Assembly (NCBI GenBank): GCA_013001975.1
Contig: JABDKX010000076.1
Location: forward strand, 20,399 to 84,398
Length of the DNA stretch: 64,000 bases
Direction: 5' to 3'
Source: Saprospiraceae bacterium
GTDB taxonomy: Bacteria > Bacteroidota > Bacteroidia > Chitinophagales > Saprospiraceae
The notes under the pieces were generated by a model. That model searched no databases and was not told the origin of the DNA. It worked only from the letters and a program-made list of their open reading frames with translations. The position numbers were made by a program, and so were the translations under genes. Numbering within the stretch: the first letter of the stretch is position 1; each line of letters begins with the position of its first letter. This document shows, one piece after another, positions 1 through 9,785 of the stretch.

Positions 1-228
1 GAGGCTTTTAAATCGAAATCTGATAGCATCGCCTTAAATTCAAAAGCAAACTTTACAGTGTCAAATCAAGATTATAACAGCATCTATAATAATCATCTTG
101 GTGTCTTTTGCAAACTTGAAAATAAAGTTCTTAAAACGAGTCATATACCGTTAAGAATGAGATTGGGATCCAAAGACTATGTTGATCAACTTGAACAAAA
201 AGTGCCTCTTTATAAGATTCCAAAATAG
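1..228 (+). CDS. C-terminal end of an unrecognised protein (5' truncated by window)
   Basis: Frame 1 is open from the first base to a TAG stop at 226-228, giving the last 75 residues of a protein whose start lies outside the window. The piece is mixed hydrophilic with no membrane segment, no T9SS sorting signal and no motif I recognise; it ends in the basic sequence VPLYKIPK. It converges on the YkgJ-type gene, with only four bases between the stop codons. The reading frame is the only long one in this stretch, but with so little of the protein visible no function can be given. Confidence 0.6.
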   Translation, partial: EAFKSKSDSIALNSKANFTVSNQDYNSIYNNHLGVFCKLENKVLKTSHIPLRMRLGSKDYVDQLEQKVPLYKIPK

Positions 229-232
229 AAAC

Positions 233-727
233 TTAAAATTTAATTACTGACTTCAGCTTTTCTACCACATCATAAGCCGCTGGACAAATTGCGACATTCT
301 TCATGGTGAGGTTTCCGATCTGCTCAAACTTTCTTCTATCTGTATGAGGGAATTCCTTACAAGCTTTTGGACGATGATCATAAACGCTGCAATAATTATC
401 AACTCCTAAAAAAGCACAAGGTACTTGTTGTAAAACATAATCTCCTTCTTCATCCATTTTTAAATAAGTCTCAATAAATGCAGAAGGTCTCACCTTTAAA
501 TGTTTTGACAAGCGATCAATATCTTTATCAGTAAACAAAGGTCCTGTTGTCTTACAACAATTGGCACAAGTAAGGCAATCGGTATTTGCAAATACTTCCT
601 CATGCAACTTTATCATTGTCCCATCCAAATTTTTTGGAGGTCTTTGTTTTAGTTTTCTGAAAAACTTCTTGTTTTCTGATTTTTTATTTGCAGACTGTTC
701 CTTTATAAATGAAAGTTTATCTTCCAT
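233..727 (-). CDS. YkgJ-family cysteine-cluster protein
   Basis: A 164-residue protein with the cysteine pattern of the YkgJ / CxxCxxCC family (putative zinc- or iron-binding): C51, C54, C57 and C58 in the motif CLTCANCC, followed by C104, C113 and C123 in PCAFL, YCSVYDHRP and ACKEFP. The 40-residue N-terminus is lysine-rich and probably disordered. The biochemical role of the family is poorly defined; metal binding is inferred from the cysteines. It is the last gene of a minus-strand operon: its ATG overlaps the stop codon of bshB1 by one base (TAATG arrangement), which suggests translational coupling. Confidence 0.85.
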   Translation of the reverse strand: MEDKLSFIKEQSANKKSENKKFFRKLKQRPPKNLDGTMIKLHEEVFANTDCLTCANCCKTTGPLFTDKDIDRLSKHLKVRPSAFIETYLKMDEEGDYVLQQVPCAFLGVDNYCSVYDHRPKACKEFPHTDRRKFEQIGNLTMKNVAICPAAYDVVEKLKSVIKF

Positions 728-1452
728 TAAAGAATTTTTGTAATATCATCAATCCCAATATAGGATGACGATGTAAAACCTTCTGCATATTTGACATTTA
801 TTCTCCTGCCAAATCCTGCTGCTCTGCCTCGTAAATGTTCCAAAAATGATTTTGAGGATATTGGCGTTTGTTCACCAATGTCTTTTGGATTATAAAATTG
901 TGATTTAAAACAAAGAACCATTTCAATTTTTCTTTCAAAATGATCTGAGATGTCAACTACAAAATCAGGTTCAAGTTGATAATCTTGGATATAATTATAC
1001 ACCTTTTTAGGCCTCCACTTATCTTGTCGTTCGCCATCAATTTGTGTTTCAATTTTAATTAACCCTGATAAGAAACAAGCTTCACTAATCATTTTACTTG
1101 CATTTCCATGATCAGGATGTCTGTCCATAATGGCATTTGACAAAATGATATCAGGCTGGTATTTTCTGATGACTTTTATAATTTCAATTTTATGTGCCTT
1201 ATCATTTATAAAAAAACCATCAGCAAATCCTAAGTTATCTCGGACTTGAATACCGGCAAACTCTTTGGCTGCATTGGCTTCTTGTAATCTTAATTCAGCT
1301 GAACCATTTGTCCCTAATTCTCCTTTCGTCAAATCCAAGATGCCAATTTTATACCCTAGATCTAGGTGCTTTAAGAGCGTTGCTCCACAACCTAATTCTA
1401 CGTCGTCAGGATGTACACCAATTGCTAATATGTCTAACTTATTTTTTACCAT
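727..1452 (-). CDS. bshB1: Bacillithiol biosynthesis deacetylase BshB1
   Basis: A PIG-L/LmbE-like zinc deacetylase of 241 residues. It carries the HPDD motif (H14, D16, D17) right after the first strand, the GELGTNG stretch and the downstream DRHPDHG metal-binding motif. Family knowledge: BshB1 removes the acetyl group from N-acetylglucosaminyl-malate in bacillithiol synthesis, and Bacteroidota commonly carry it. The frame is open upstream to 1503, but I place the start at the ATG at 1450-1452 because the protein then begins with MVKNKLDIL directly before the first beta strand, and because this gives a seven-base overlap with the fabH-like stop codon. The extra 17 residues upstream are the fabH end read in another frame. 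Confidence 0.9.
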   Translation of the reverse strand: MVKNKLDILAIGVHPDDVELGCGATLLKHLDLGYKIGILDLTKGELGTNGSAELRLQEANAAKEFAGIQVRDNLGFADGFFINDKAHKIEIIKVIRKYQPDIILSNAIMDRHPDHGNASKMISEACFLSGLIKIETQIDGERQDKWRPKKVYNYIQDYQLEPDFVVDISDHFERKIEMVLCFKSQFYNPKDIGEQTPISSKSFLEHLRGRAAGFGRRINVKYAEGFTSSSYIGIDDITKIL

Positions 1453-2507
1453 CTTATTAATGCGCTTCCCCAAGTAAAACCAGATCCAAAAGCTGCTAAG
1501 CAAACCAAGTCACCTTCTTTAATTTTACCTTTTTCCCACGCTTCAGTCATTGCAATAGGAATTGAAGCAGCCGTTGTATTTCCATATTTCTGAATGTTAT
1601 TATACACTTGATCATCATTAAGTCCAAATGACTTTTGTACAAATTGACTGATTCTTAAGTTTGCCTGATGAGGCACCAAAAGTGAAATATCATCTTGACT
1701 TAATCCAGTCTTTGCCAATGCCTCTTTTATAACTTGGGCAAATTTTACAACTGCATTTTTAAAAACCAATTGTCCGTTCATATTTGGATAAAAGTAGCCA
1801 TTATCAAACATATTTTGGGTTGCAAACATGCCACCCAGTTCATTGACATCGGGATATCCATAGTCTTTTTTTACTTCATCGTGATATCCTCCGTGGCAGC
1901 CTGGATTTATCATAGCCAATTCTTCAGCATATGTACCGTTAGAGTGGAGATGGGTTGTCAAAATTCCTCTGCCCTCTTCTTCTGTTGGTTGAAGAACAAC
2001 TGCTCCAGCACCATCACCAAAAATAACCGTAACATTCCTACCAGATGTATTAAAATCGAGCCCCATGGAATGCATTTCTGATCCTACTAACAATATGTTT
2101 TTATACATACCAGTTTTGATAAATTGATCGGCTACTGATAATCCATAAATGAAACCAGAACATTGATTTCTAATATCTAGAGCACCTATTTCCGTTCCTG
2201 TAATGCCAAGTTCTCTTTGCAACAGCACACCACAACCAGGAAAATAATAATCTGGGCTTAAGGTTGCGAATACTATAAAATCAATGTCTTCTTTTTCTAT
2301 CCCTGCACGTTTAATTGCCACCTCGGCTGCTTTTTTTGCCATCGATGAGGTCGTTTCCTGATGTTTGGTCGCGTATCTTCTCTCCTTTATACCCGTTCTT
2401 TCTTGGATCCATTCATCAGAAGTATCCATATGTTTGGTCAATTCATTATTTGTAATAACATTTTCAGGAACATAATATCCCAATCCAGCAACTTTTGTTT
2501 TAACCAT
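1446..2507 (-). CDS. 3-oxoacyl-ACP synthase III (FabH-like)
   Basis: A 353-residue thiolase-fold condensing enzyme of the KAS III family, which starts fatty acid chains from acyl-CoA and malonyl-ACP. The Cys-His-Asn triad is visible as C116 (RNQCSGF), H280 (VPHQANLR) and N310 (YGNTTAAS). It is about 25 residues longer than E. coli-type FabH because of an insertion at about residues 195-240, between GTYAEELAM and GQLVFKNA. First gene of the operon fabH-like > bshB1 > YkgJ-type, divergent from the phospholipid synthase gene across a 134-base gap. Being divergent from a sphingolipid cluster, it could supply a special primer or branched chain, but that is inference; it may also be one of several FabH paralogues. 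Confidence 0.9.
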   Translation of the reverse strand: MVKTKVAGLGYYVPENVITNNELTKHMDTSDEWIQERTGIKERRYATKHQETTSSMAKKAAEVAIKRAGIEKEDIDFIVFATLSPDYYFPGCGVLLQRELGITGTEIGALDIRNQCSGFIYGLSVADQFIKTGMYKNILLVGSEMHSMGLDFNTSGRNVTVIFGDGAGAVVLQPTEEEGRGILTTHLHSNGTYAEELAMINPGCHGGYHDEVKKDYGYPDVNELGGMFATQNMFDNGYFYPNMNGQLVFKNAVVKFAQVIKEALAKTGLSQDDISLLVPHQANLRISQFVQKSFGLNDDQVYNNIQKYGNTTAASIPIAMTEAWEKGKIKEGDLVCLAAFGSGFTWGSALIRW

Positions 2508-2641
2508 ATTTTCTAGCTTTGCGACACAAATTTGCTAATAATTTATACTTAGTGTAAAAAAAAACCTCAACAATATTAAAAATGAGTAATTAAAGTATAA
2601 ACTTCGATGCGTGAAATATTAATTTATAATATTTGCAAAAT

Positions 2642-3343
2642 ATGAACAAAACGAAAGCCAAATTACAAGATTTAGCATATAAATTACTTGATCCTTTTGT
2701 CAAATTGCTAATAAAACTGGGCGTTACGCCTAATATGATTACCTTTTTAGGCTTTCTTATTACTGTACTCTCTACTGCATTATTAATCTATGGCGCTGAA
2801 ATTGGAGATCGCAGTGATCATAGTTTTTTAGGCTATGCCGGAATAATAATTCTTTTAGCTGGTGCCATGGATATGGTTGATGGCCGTTTGGCAAGACTAA
2901 ATAATCAGGCACACCCATTTGGAGCACTTTATGATAGCGTTGTTGACAGATACAGCGAATTGGTGATGTTTTTCGGCTTTTGTTATTATACAGTCACTCA
3001 AAACTACTTATTTACTTCATTATTTTGCTTTCTTGCCATGATCGGATCAATTATGGTAAGTTACACCAGAGCAAGAGCCGAAGGTTTAGGTGTCAATGCA
3101 AGCGTCGGTTTGATGCAAAGGCCAGAAAGAATCGTTTTAGTTTCTGTTGCCAGCATTTTAACTAGCATAGTATCAAGTCTAATTGGAGGTGATTTTAAAA
3201 TCGAAGTTCCTTGGTTATCACAGCCAGCCTTTGAAACCATCTCTATCTTCAGTTGGTCTATTTTTTTCCTTGCCATTTCAGCAAATATTACAGCTTTAAG
3301 GAGACTCACATTTGCAAAAAAAGAACTATTCAAACAAGATTAA
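2642..3343 (+). CDS. CDP-alcohol phosphatidyltransferase (candidate phosphatidylinositol phosphate synthase)
   Basis: A 233-residue integral membrane protein with the complete CDP-alcohol phosphotransferase signature D77-x2-D80-G81-x2-A84-R85-x8-G94-x3-D98-x3-D102. Four to six hydrophobic segments surround it. This family transfers a phosphatidyl group from CDP-diacylglycerol to an alcohol. The presence in the same block of myo-inositol-1-phosphate synthase, a PgpA-like phosphatase and an Aur1-like enzyme makes inositol 1-phosphate the likely acceptor, as in the inositol lipid cluster of Bacteroides thetaiotaomicron. I start at the ATG at 2642; an in-frame TTG nine bases upstream (2633) is less likely. 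Alternatives are phosphatidylglycerophosphate or archaetidyl-type synthases; the motif alone does not decide. Confidence 0.85.
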   Translation: MNKTKAKLQDLAYKLLDPFVKLLIKLGVTPNMITFLGFLITVLSTALLIYGAEIGDRSDHSFLGYAGIIILLAGAMDMVDGRLARLNNQAHPFGALYDSVVDRYSELVMFFGFCYYTVTQNYLFTSLFCFLAMIGSIMVSYTRARAEGLGVNASVGLMQRPERIVLVSVASILTSIVSSLIGGDFKIEVPWLSQPAFETISIFSWSIFFLAISANITALRRLTFAKKELFKQD

Positions 3344-3451
3344 AATTAAGTTCTTTTCCAATTCAAATAGATTCTATCCCAATTAGATGTTATATTATGA
3401 CGTTTGTCATAAAATAATGCGTTCAATATATAGCACTTAAATTCAAGTCAC

Positions 3452-3459
3452 TATATTTG
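3452..3459 (+). promoter_or_regulatory. Candidate -7 promoter element TATATTTG
   Basis: Perfect match to the Bacteroidota -7 consensus TAnnTTTG, 27 bases before the ATG of the DUF4833-like gene. No clear -33 TTTG is seen about 20 bases upstream, so the call rests on one half of the promoter. It would drive the DUF4833-like, Aur1-like and spt genes. Confidence 0.4.
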
Positions 3460-3486
3460 ATAATAATTTATCCTTGCCAATAAACT

Positions 3487-4002
3487 ATGTTTAAAAAACT
3501 AGATAAATCCCAGTTTAAAGTAATAGGAGAAAAAGGTCTTCCTGAACATTACCCTATACCCAAAAATATAGCTGGTTTATTATTTTATATTCAAAGAAAT
3601 TTAAACAAAAATACCGTTGTATATGCTATTAACAAGGATGCCAATGGTTATCTAAATGAAACCTTCCCCATGAAGGTGTTTTGGATTAAATATGACAACG
3701 GAGCTGTAATTGCTGAATTAAATAAGCTTCAAACAAAAGCTTTTGGCTACTCTTCAAAAAAAATTAATAATACAACATTTGAGTTTGTGATGGATTCACA
3801 CAAACAACTCCGTTTTTTCATCGCTCAGAATGAACAAAATGAGTTTAACATTATTACAAAGATAAATTCTAAAGATGCATTGCTATCTAACATTTATGTT
3901 TATGCCAATGAATTTGGATTGTTTCCAAAAGTTGAATACATAGAGTTATACGGCAACCATATAGACAGTGATCTGCCCAGTTATGAAAAAATTCTGATTT
4001 GA
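3487..4002 (+). CDS. DUF4833-like protein in the inositol lipid cluster
   Basis: A 171-residue soluble protein without signal peptide or membrane segment. It looks like a beta-rich single domain: FYIQRNLNKNTVVYAIN near residues 33-49, FWIKYDNGAVIAELN at about 63-77, and a C-terminal YVYANEFGLFPKVEYIELYG region. The layout resembles proteins annotated DUF4833 that I associate with Bacteroidota; this is recollection, not a search result. It lies eight bases upstream of the Aur1-like gene and is probably co-transcribed with it and with spt, so a role in inositol or sphingolipid handling (lipid binding, regulation or enzyme maturation) is likely but unproven. Confidence 0.75.
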   Translation: MFKKLDKSQFKVIGEKGLPEHYPIPKNIAGLLFYIQRNLNKNTVVYAINKDANGYLNETFPMKVFWIKYDNGAVIAELNKLQTKAFGYSSKKINNTTFEFVMDSHKQLRFFIAQNEQNEFNIITKINSKDALLSNIYVYANEFGLFPKVEYIELYGNHIDSDLPSYEKILI

Positions 4003-4010
4003 CTTAACCT

Positions 4011-4949
4011 ATGACTGACTTAACGCAATTCGATAGACTCTCAAAACCATGGGTCAAATGGTTTATGATTTTATCCATCCTATATTGGTTATGGTTTGCA
4101 GTTGTCGTTGGCATAGATGATCTGAATATCTACTTCTATATAATGATTACCTTCTTTTTCTTCAACAGTGCGAGAACTAGGAAGTTACTGGTAGTATTTA
4201 GTCCCTTTTTCATTTACATGATACTCTACAGCTCCCTTAAGGTACTGCATAAGTTTAATGTTTTCACTATTCATATTGAAGATTTATACGAACTTGAAGT
4301 CAAATTATTTGGCATTTGGTATAATGGCAAAAAAGTACCTGTCAGTGAATATTTTGTTGAAAACCTCAACCCCTTTTTGGACTTTTATGCAGGTGCCAGC
4401 TATATCACTTGGGTCCCTTTTCCGATTTTGTTTGCCCTCATTCTGTTTTTTAGTAACAAACCAAAAATTGCGTTCAATTTTTGGGTATCATTCTTAATTG
4501 CCAACCTATTGGGATTTATCGGTTATATAACCTATCCTGCAGCTCCGCCATGGTACTATTTTGAGTATGGCAGTCAATTAATAGTTGATCTGAAAGGTAA
4601 TGCCGCTGGTTTGGCTCGATTTGATGATATTATCGGTATGCCTATTTATAAAAACATGTACAGTGAAGGCACCAATACTTTTGGCGCTATGCCCTCAATG
4701 CATGCTGCATTTCCATTGCTTTTAACCTATTTTTCTTTAAAATTTGGCAAAAAGTGGATAACAATAGTTGCAATCATCAGTATGGTAGGTATTTGGTTTG
4801 GAGCTGTTTATACTGCCCATCACTATATTATTGACATAATTTTTGGAATTCTATGTGGTATTCTTGCAATAATTATCACAGAATCCCTCATAAATCGTAA
4901 ATTTGCGGTTCGATGGTACGAATCAGCCATTGATTTTATAAGAAAATAG
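4011..4949 (+). CDS. PAP2-superfamily Aur1-like inositolphosphotransferase
   Basis: A 312-residue polytopic membrane protein with about six hydrophobic segments. The PAP2 catalytic motifs are present in the Aur1/Ipt1 form: PSMHAAF with H231, and AHHYIID with H270/H271 and D275. The segment YPAAPPWYYF near residue 176 is also typical of inositolphosphotransferases rather than of general lipid phosphatases. Family knowledge: Aur1-type enzymes move phosphoinositol from phosphatidylinositol to ceramide. Its immediate downstream neighbour is serine palmitoyltransferase (15-base gap), which fits inositol phosphorylceramide synthesis at the inner membrane. A plain phosphatase role cannot be excluded from sequence. 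Confidence 0.85.
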   Translation: MTDLTQFDRLSKPWVKWFMILSILYWLWFAVVVGIDDLNIYFYIMITFFFFNSARTRKLLVVFSPFFIYMILYSSLKVLHKFNVFTIHIEDLYELEVKLFGIWYNGKKVPVSEYFVENLNPFLDFYAGASYITWVPFPILFALILFFSNKPKIAFNFWVSFLIANLLGFIGYITYPAAPPWYYFEYGSQLIVDLKGNAAGLARFDDIIGMPIYKNMYSEGTNTFGAMPSMHAAFPLLLTYFSLKFGKKWITIVAIISMVGIWFGAVYTAHHYIIDIIFGILCGILAIIITESLINRKFAVRWYESAIDFIRK

Positions 4950-6173
<1,224 letters not shown>

Positions 6174-6178
6174 TTTTT

Positions 6179-6195
6179 AGATTCCTAAAGAATCT
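6179..6195 (+). terminator. Weak hairpin downstream of spt
   Basis: AGATTC-(5 nt)-GAATCT forms a six-pair stem six bases after the spt stop codon. It is not followed by a T-run, so it may be a weak terminator, an mRNA-stabilising 3' hairpin, or chance. Confidence 0.25.
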
Positions 6196-6318
6196 TCTGT
6201 ATAAAATTAACTCATTTTATATTGGTGTCATTTTAGTGTTTATTCATTTTGGGGAACACGGCAATTATAAATGTGAGTACATTTAAAAGATAAATTCTAA
6301 GCCAATAAACAGTATAAT

Positions 6319-7449
6319 ATGAGTCTCGTCATTAGAGAAGCCAATTCAAATAAAGACATTAAAAAGTTTATTGATTTTGCTCATGATCTTCATGCGAATG
6401 ATAAAAACTATGTCCCCGAAATCTATGTAGCGCAAAGAGAATTTTTTGATAAAAAAAAATATCCTTTTTATGAATATGGTGAAGCACAATGCTTCCTAGC
6501 CTATGAAGATGATAAAATTGTTGGTCGCATAGCAGCTATTAAAAACAAGAGATATAATGACTATCACAATTCCAATATTGGTTTTTTTGGCTTTCTAGAA
6601 TTTATCGAATCGAAAGAAGTCGCTCAGGCATTATTAGAAAAAGCTGGAGAATGGTTGTCTGATGAAAATTATGATTACTTGATGGGACCTACCAACTTTA
6701 CGACCAACGAAACATCCGGTTTTTTAGTTGAAGGATTCGATACGCCACCTATGATTATGATGGCACACAACCCATCTTACTATGATGGCATCTTAAAAGA
6801 AATTGGCCTTAAAAAAGAAATGGACATGTTTGCATACATGATCTATTCTGAAAAAGCTTCAGACAAGTCAATCAAGCTTTCTCAAATGCTTGAAGAACGT
6901 TTAAAAAGGTCAAATATCACCATTCGAAATCTCAGCCTTAAAAACTTCAAAACTGAAGTAAAGAATATAAAGGAAGTGTATAATGAAGCTTGGGAGAATA
7001 ACTGGGGCTTCGTGCCATTTACAGATCGTGAATTTGATCACATTGCTTCTGGATTGAAAATGTTAGCAGATGAAAAGTTTGCTTATATCGCAGAAGATGA
7101 TGGCAAAATGATTGGCTTTTCAATATCTGTTCCCAATCTGAATGAAATCACAATTAACTTCAAAAAAGGTCGACTACTTCCATTTAATATTTTTAAAATC
7201 TTATTAAACAAGAAGAAGCTGAAGACCGTTAGAATCATGGCAACAGGAATCAAAGAAGCTTATCGAAGAAAAGGTATTGAAGCCATATTTTTTGCTAAGA
7301 ATATTCTTGAAGCCAGAAAAAGGAAATTAATTGGAGGTGAAGCTTCATGGATTCTTGAAAGCAATCAAGAAATGGTTGTTTCAGCTGAAAAATTAAATGG
7401 CATTAAATATAAAACCTACAGACTTTACAACTATCCACTTAAAGGTTAA
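6319..7449 (+). CDS. GNAT-fold acyltransferase, candidate bacterial ceramide synthase
   Basis: A 376-residue soluble protein with a GNAT-like N-terminal half (CFLAYEDDKIVGRIAAI at about 56-72, FGFLEF, then the conserved MGPTNFTTNETSGFL at about 123-137) and a second GNAT-like half ending in GIKEAYRRKGIEAIFF (about 311-326). This two-part form is shared by large proteins usually labelled only as N-acetyltransferase. Family knowledge: the Caulobacter ceramide synthase bCerS, which N-acylates 3-ketosphinganine, has this kind of annotation. Position between spt and an epimerase-like gene (12-base gap to the latter) supports N-acylation of the long-chain base. Direct orthology needs an alignment. 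Confidence 0.75.
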   Translation: MSLVIREANSNKDIKKFIDFAHDLHANDKNYVPEIYVAQREFFDKKKYPFYEYGEAQCFLAYEDDKIVGRIAAIKNKRYNDYHNSNIGFFGFLEFIESKEVAQALLEKAGEWLSDENYDYLMGPTNFTTNETSGFLVEGFDTPPMIMMAHNPSYYDGILKEIGLKKEMDMFAYMIYSEKASDKSIKLSQMLEERLKRSNITIRNLSLKNFKTEVKNIKEVYNEAWENNWGFVPFTDREFDHIASGLKMLADEKFAYIAEDDGKMIGFSISVPNLNEITINFKKGRLLPFNIFKILLNKKKLKTVRIMATGIKEAYRRKGIEAIFFAKNILEARKRKLIGGEASWILESNQEMVVSAEKLNGIKYKTYRLYNYPLKG

Positions 7450-7461
7450 TTAGGATTCCCA

Positions 7462-8454
7462 ATGAGTAAAAAAGTTTTAATTACCGGTAGTAATGGTTTT
7501 TTAGGCAGCTTCATAGTTGAAGAAGCTTTAAAACAAAATTACCTTATACATGCAGGTGTTAGAAAATCAAGCAACCTCCAGTATTTAACTGATCCACGAA
7601 TCAACTTTCTTTACTACGACTTTGATAATGAAAATAACTTAAGAGAACAACTGAGATCTCACAGATTTGATTATATCATTTTAAATGCAGGCATTACAAA
7701 TGCTTTAAACCGCGAAACATACTTTAAAGTTAATTCAGGTTATACCAGAAAGTTCTGTAAGATATTGATTGAAGAAAATGTAATTCCTGAAAAACTTATA
7801 TTCATTAGCAGTTTGGCATCTTACGGTCCAGCTGAGAATCAAGCAAATCAAATTCTAGACGGACAATCTGTTCCTCATCCAGCTACTTGGTATGGTGAAT
7901 CAAAATTGCAAGCTGAGCAATTTATTCAATCTTATAACACCATACCCAGCATCATTTTCAGACCAACAGCTGTATTTGGACCTCGAGATACAGATATGGT
8001 AGCTGTTTATAAAACGATAAAAAGTGGTATTGAAGCGAAAATTGGCTTTGGAAATCAAGATCAATCTTTTATTTATGTAAAAGATCTGGCGCACTTAATC
8101 GTAAATTCACTTCAAGTAAAGGCCGTAAATAAAGGGTATTTTGTCTCAGATGGCAATATTTATCCGAGTAAACAATTATTTGATATACTAAAGAAAATCC
8201 TTTCCAAGAAAACAATTAAATTCACGATCCCAATTCCAGCCATGAAAGTTATAGCTGGAATAAGCGAACTCGTTGGAAAGGCCAGAGGGGTAACACCTTT
8301 GTTAAATAGAAATAAGGTAAAAGAATATTTTGCAAGGTCTTTTGCTGTAGATATTGATGACTTAAAAAAAGATTTTAACTTCGCACCAAAATATGACCTT
8401 GAGTCGGGTCTTCAAGAAACGATTGCTTGGTGTAAACAACAAAAACTACTATAG
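7462..8454 (+). CDS. Extended SDR / NAD-dependent epimerase, candidate ceramide reductase (CerR)
   Basis: A 330-residue extended short-chain dehydrogenase. The Rossmann motif GSNGFLG is at residues 9-15; the active-site pair is Y144 and K148 in WYGESKLQAE, preceded by ISSLASYGP. Such proteins are annotated as NAD-dependent epimerase/dehydratase; in Caulobacter the enzyme reducing the 3-keto group of oxidised ceramide (CerR) belongs to this class. Its place directly after the bCerS candidate and five bases before myo-inositol-phosphate synthase supports a lipid role rather than sugar epimerisation. Substrate assignment is inference from context. Confidence 0.8.
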   Translation: MSKKVLITGSNGFLGSFIVEEALKQNYLIHAGVRKSSNLQYLTDPRINFLYYDFDNENNLREQLRSHRFDYIILNAGITNALNRETYFKVNSGYTRKFCKILIEENVIPEKLIFISSLASYGPAENQANQILDGQSVPHPATWYGESKLQAEQFIQSYNTIPSIIFRPTAVFGPRDTDMVAVYKTIKSGIEAKIGFGNQDQSFIYVKDLAHLIVNSLQVKAVNKGYFVSDGNIYPSKQLFDILKKILSKKTIKFTIPIPAMKVIAGISELVGKARGVTPLLNRNKVKEYFARSFAVDIDDLKKDFNFAPKYDLESGLQETIAWCKQQKLL

Positions 8455-8459
8455 ATAAT

Positions 8460-9785
8460 ATGGCTAAGAAAAGCACAAAAAACGTATTAGCTGCTCCAGC
8501 AAAAGGAAAACTTGGTATTCTAATGCCAGGAATGGGTGCAGTAGCAACAACTTTCATGGCAGGAGTTTTAGCCGTGAATAAAAATTTAGCTCAACCAATT
8601 GGTTCTTTATCTCAAATGGGAAGAATCAGAATTGGCAAAAGGACTAATAAGAATAACCAACCACTTATGAAGGACGTAGTGCCTATTCAAGATTTAAAGA
8701 AAGTTGCTTTCGGAGGTTGGGATATTTTTAGAGACAATATGTATGAAGCAGCAGTACATGCTGATGTACTAGACATCAACCTTCTTAATAAGCTTAAAGC
8801 ACCATTATCTAAGATAAAGCCAATGAAAGCTGTTTTTGATAAGCAATATGTCAAAAAATTAGATGGCCCTCACGTCAAAAAGGGGAAAACTAAGATGGAT
8901 TTGGCCAAGGCAGTTATGGCTGATATCAAAAAGTTTAAAAAAGAAAACAAGTGTGACAGATTGGTTATGGTTTGGTGTGGATCCACTGAGATTTACATTG
9001 AAGAATCTGCTGTACACAAAACAATTGCCGCATTCGAAAAAGGCTTGGAAAAGAACAGCAAATTAATTGCACCAAGTATGATTTATGCATATGCAGCTAT
9101 TAAAATGGGAATTCCATATGCTAACGGTGCGCCTAACCTTTCTTGCGATGTTCCTGCACTTGTTGATCTTGCTAAAGAAACACAAACACCTATTGCAGGT
9201 AAAGATTTCAAAACAGGACAAACTTTAATGAAAACCATTCTTGCGCCAGGTTTAAAAGCCAGAGCACTTAAAATTGATGGTTGGTTTTCAACAAACATAT
9301 TAGGTAACAGAGATGGAGAAGTACTTGACGATCCAGATAACTTTAAAACTAAAGAAGTTTCTAAATTAGGTGTATTGGAACAAATACTTGAGCCTAAGTT
9401 ATATCCAGAACTTTATAAAGATTTCTATCATAAAGTGAGAATCAATTATTACCCGCCACGTGGTGATAACAAAGAAGGTTGGGATAACATCGATATCGCT
9501 GGTTGGTTAAATTATCCGATGCAAATCAAAATCGATTTCTTATGTAGAGATTCTATTTTAGCTGCACCGATCGTATTAGACCTAGCCTTATTTTTAGATC
9601 TGGCTAAAAGATCAAATATGTCAGGAATTCAAGAATGGTTATCTTTCTACTTGAAATCACCACAGGCACCTGCAGGTCGCTACCCTATTCACGACATATT
9701 TAAGCAATTACATAAATTAGAAAATACAATTCGCCACATTGGTGATGAGGATTTAATCACGCATTTGGGATTAGATTACGAATAA
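8460..9785 (+). CDS. ino1: Myo-inositol-1-phosphate synthase
   Basis: A 441-residue NAD-dependent isomerase that converts glucose 6-phosphate to 1L-myo-inositol 1-phosphate. Hallmarks are the N-terminal dinucleotide loop GILMPGMGAVATT (about 19-31), the NGAPNLSCDVPAL stretch (about 220-232), IAGKDFKTGQT (about 242-252), and the conserved LGNRDGEVL after WFSTN. The length lies in the usual range for bacterial Ino1. It is the third gene of the run bCerS > CerR > ino1 > pgpA-like > gtrA-like, with no spacing at its 3' end (TAA directly followed by ATG). It supplies the headgroup for the inositol lipids made by the rest of the block. Confidence 0.95.
   Translation: MAKKSTKNVLAAPAKGKLGILMPGMGAVATTFMAGVLAVNKNLAQPIGSLSQMGRIRIGKRTNKNNQPLMKDVVPIQDLKKVAFGGWDIFRDNMYEAAVHADVLDINLLNKLKAPLSKIKPMKAVFDKQYVKKLDGPHVKKGKTKMDLAKAVMADIKKFKKENKCDRLVMVWCGSTEIYIEESAVHKTIAAFEKGLEKNSKLIAPSMIYAYAAIKMGIPYANGAPNLSCDVPALVDLAKETQTPIAGKDFKTGQTLMKTILAPGLKARALKIDGWFSTNILGNRDGEVLDDPDNFKTKEVSKLGVLEQILEPKLYPELYKDFYHKVRINYYPPRGDNKEGWDNIDIAGWLNYPMQIKIDFLCRDSILAAPIVLDLALFLDLAKRSNMSGIQEWLSFYLKSPQAPAGRYPIHDIFKQLHKLENTIRHIGDEDLITHLGLDYE

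Noticed and set aside
1453-1503. N-terminal extension of BshB1 starting at 1503
   Set aside because: The extra 17 residues are the 3' end of the fabH-like gene read in another frame; the ATG at 1452 gives the normal BshB1 N-terminus.
8863-9298. Short frames within ino1 on both strands
   Set aside because: They overlap the fully conserved Ino1 sequence and have no support.
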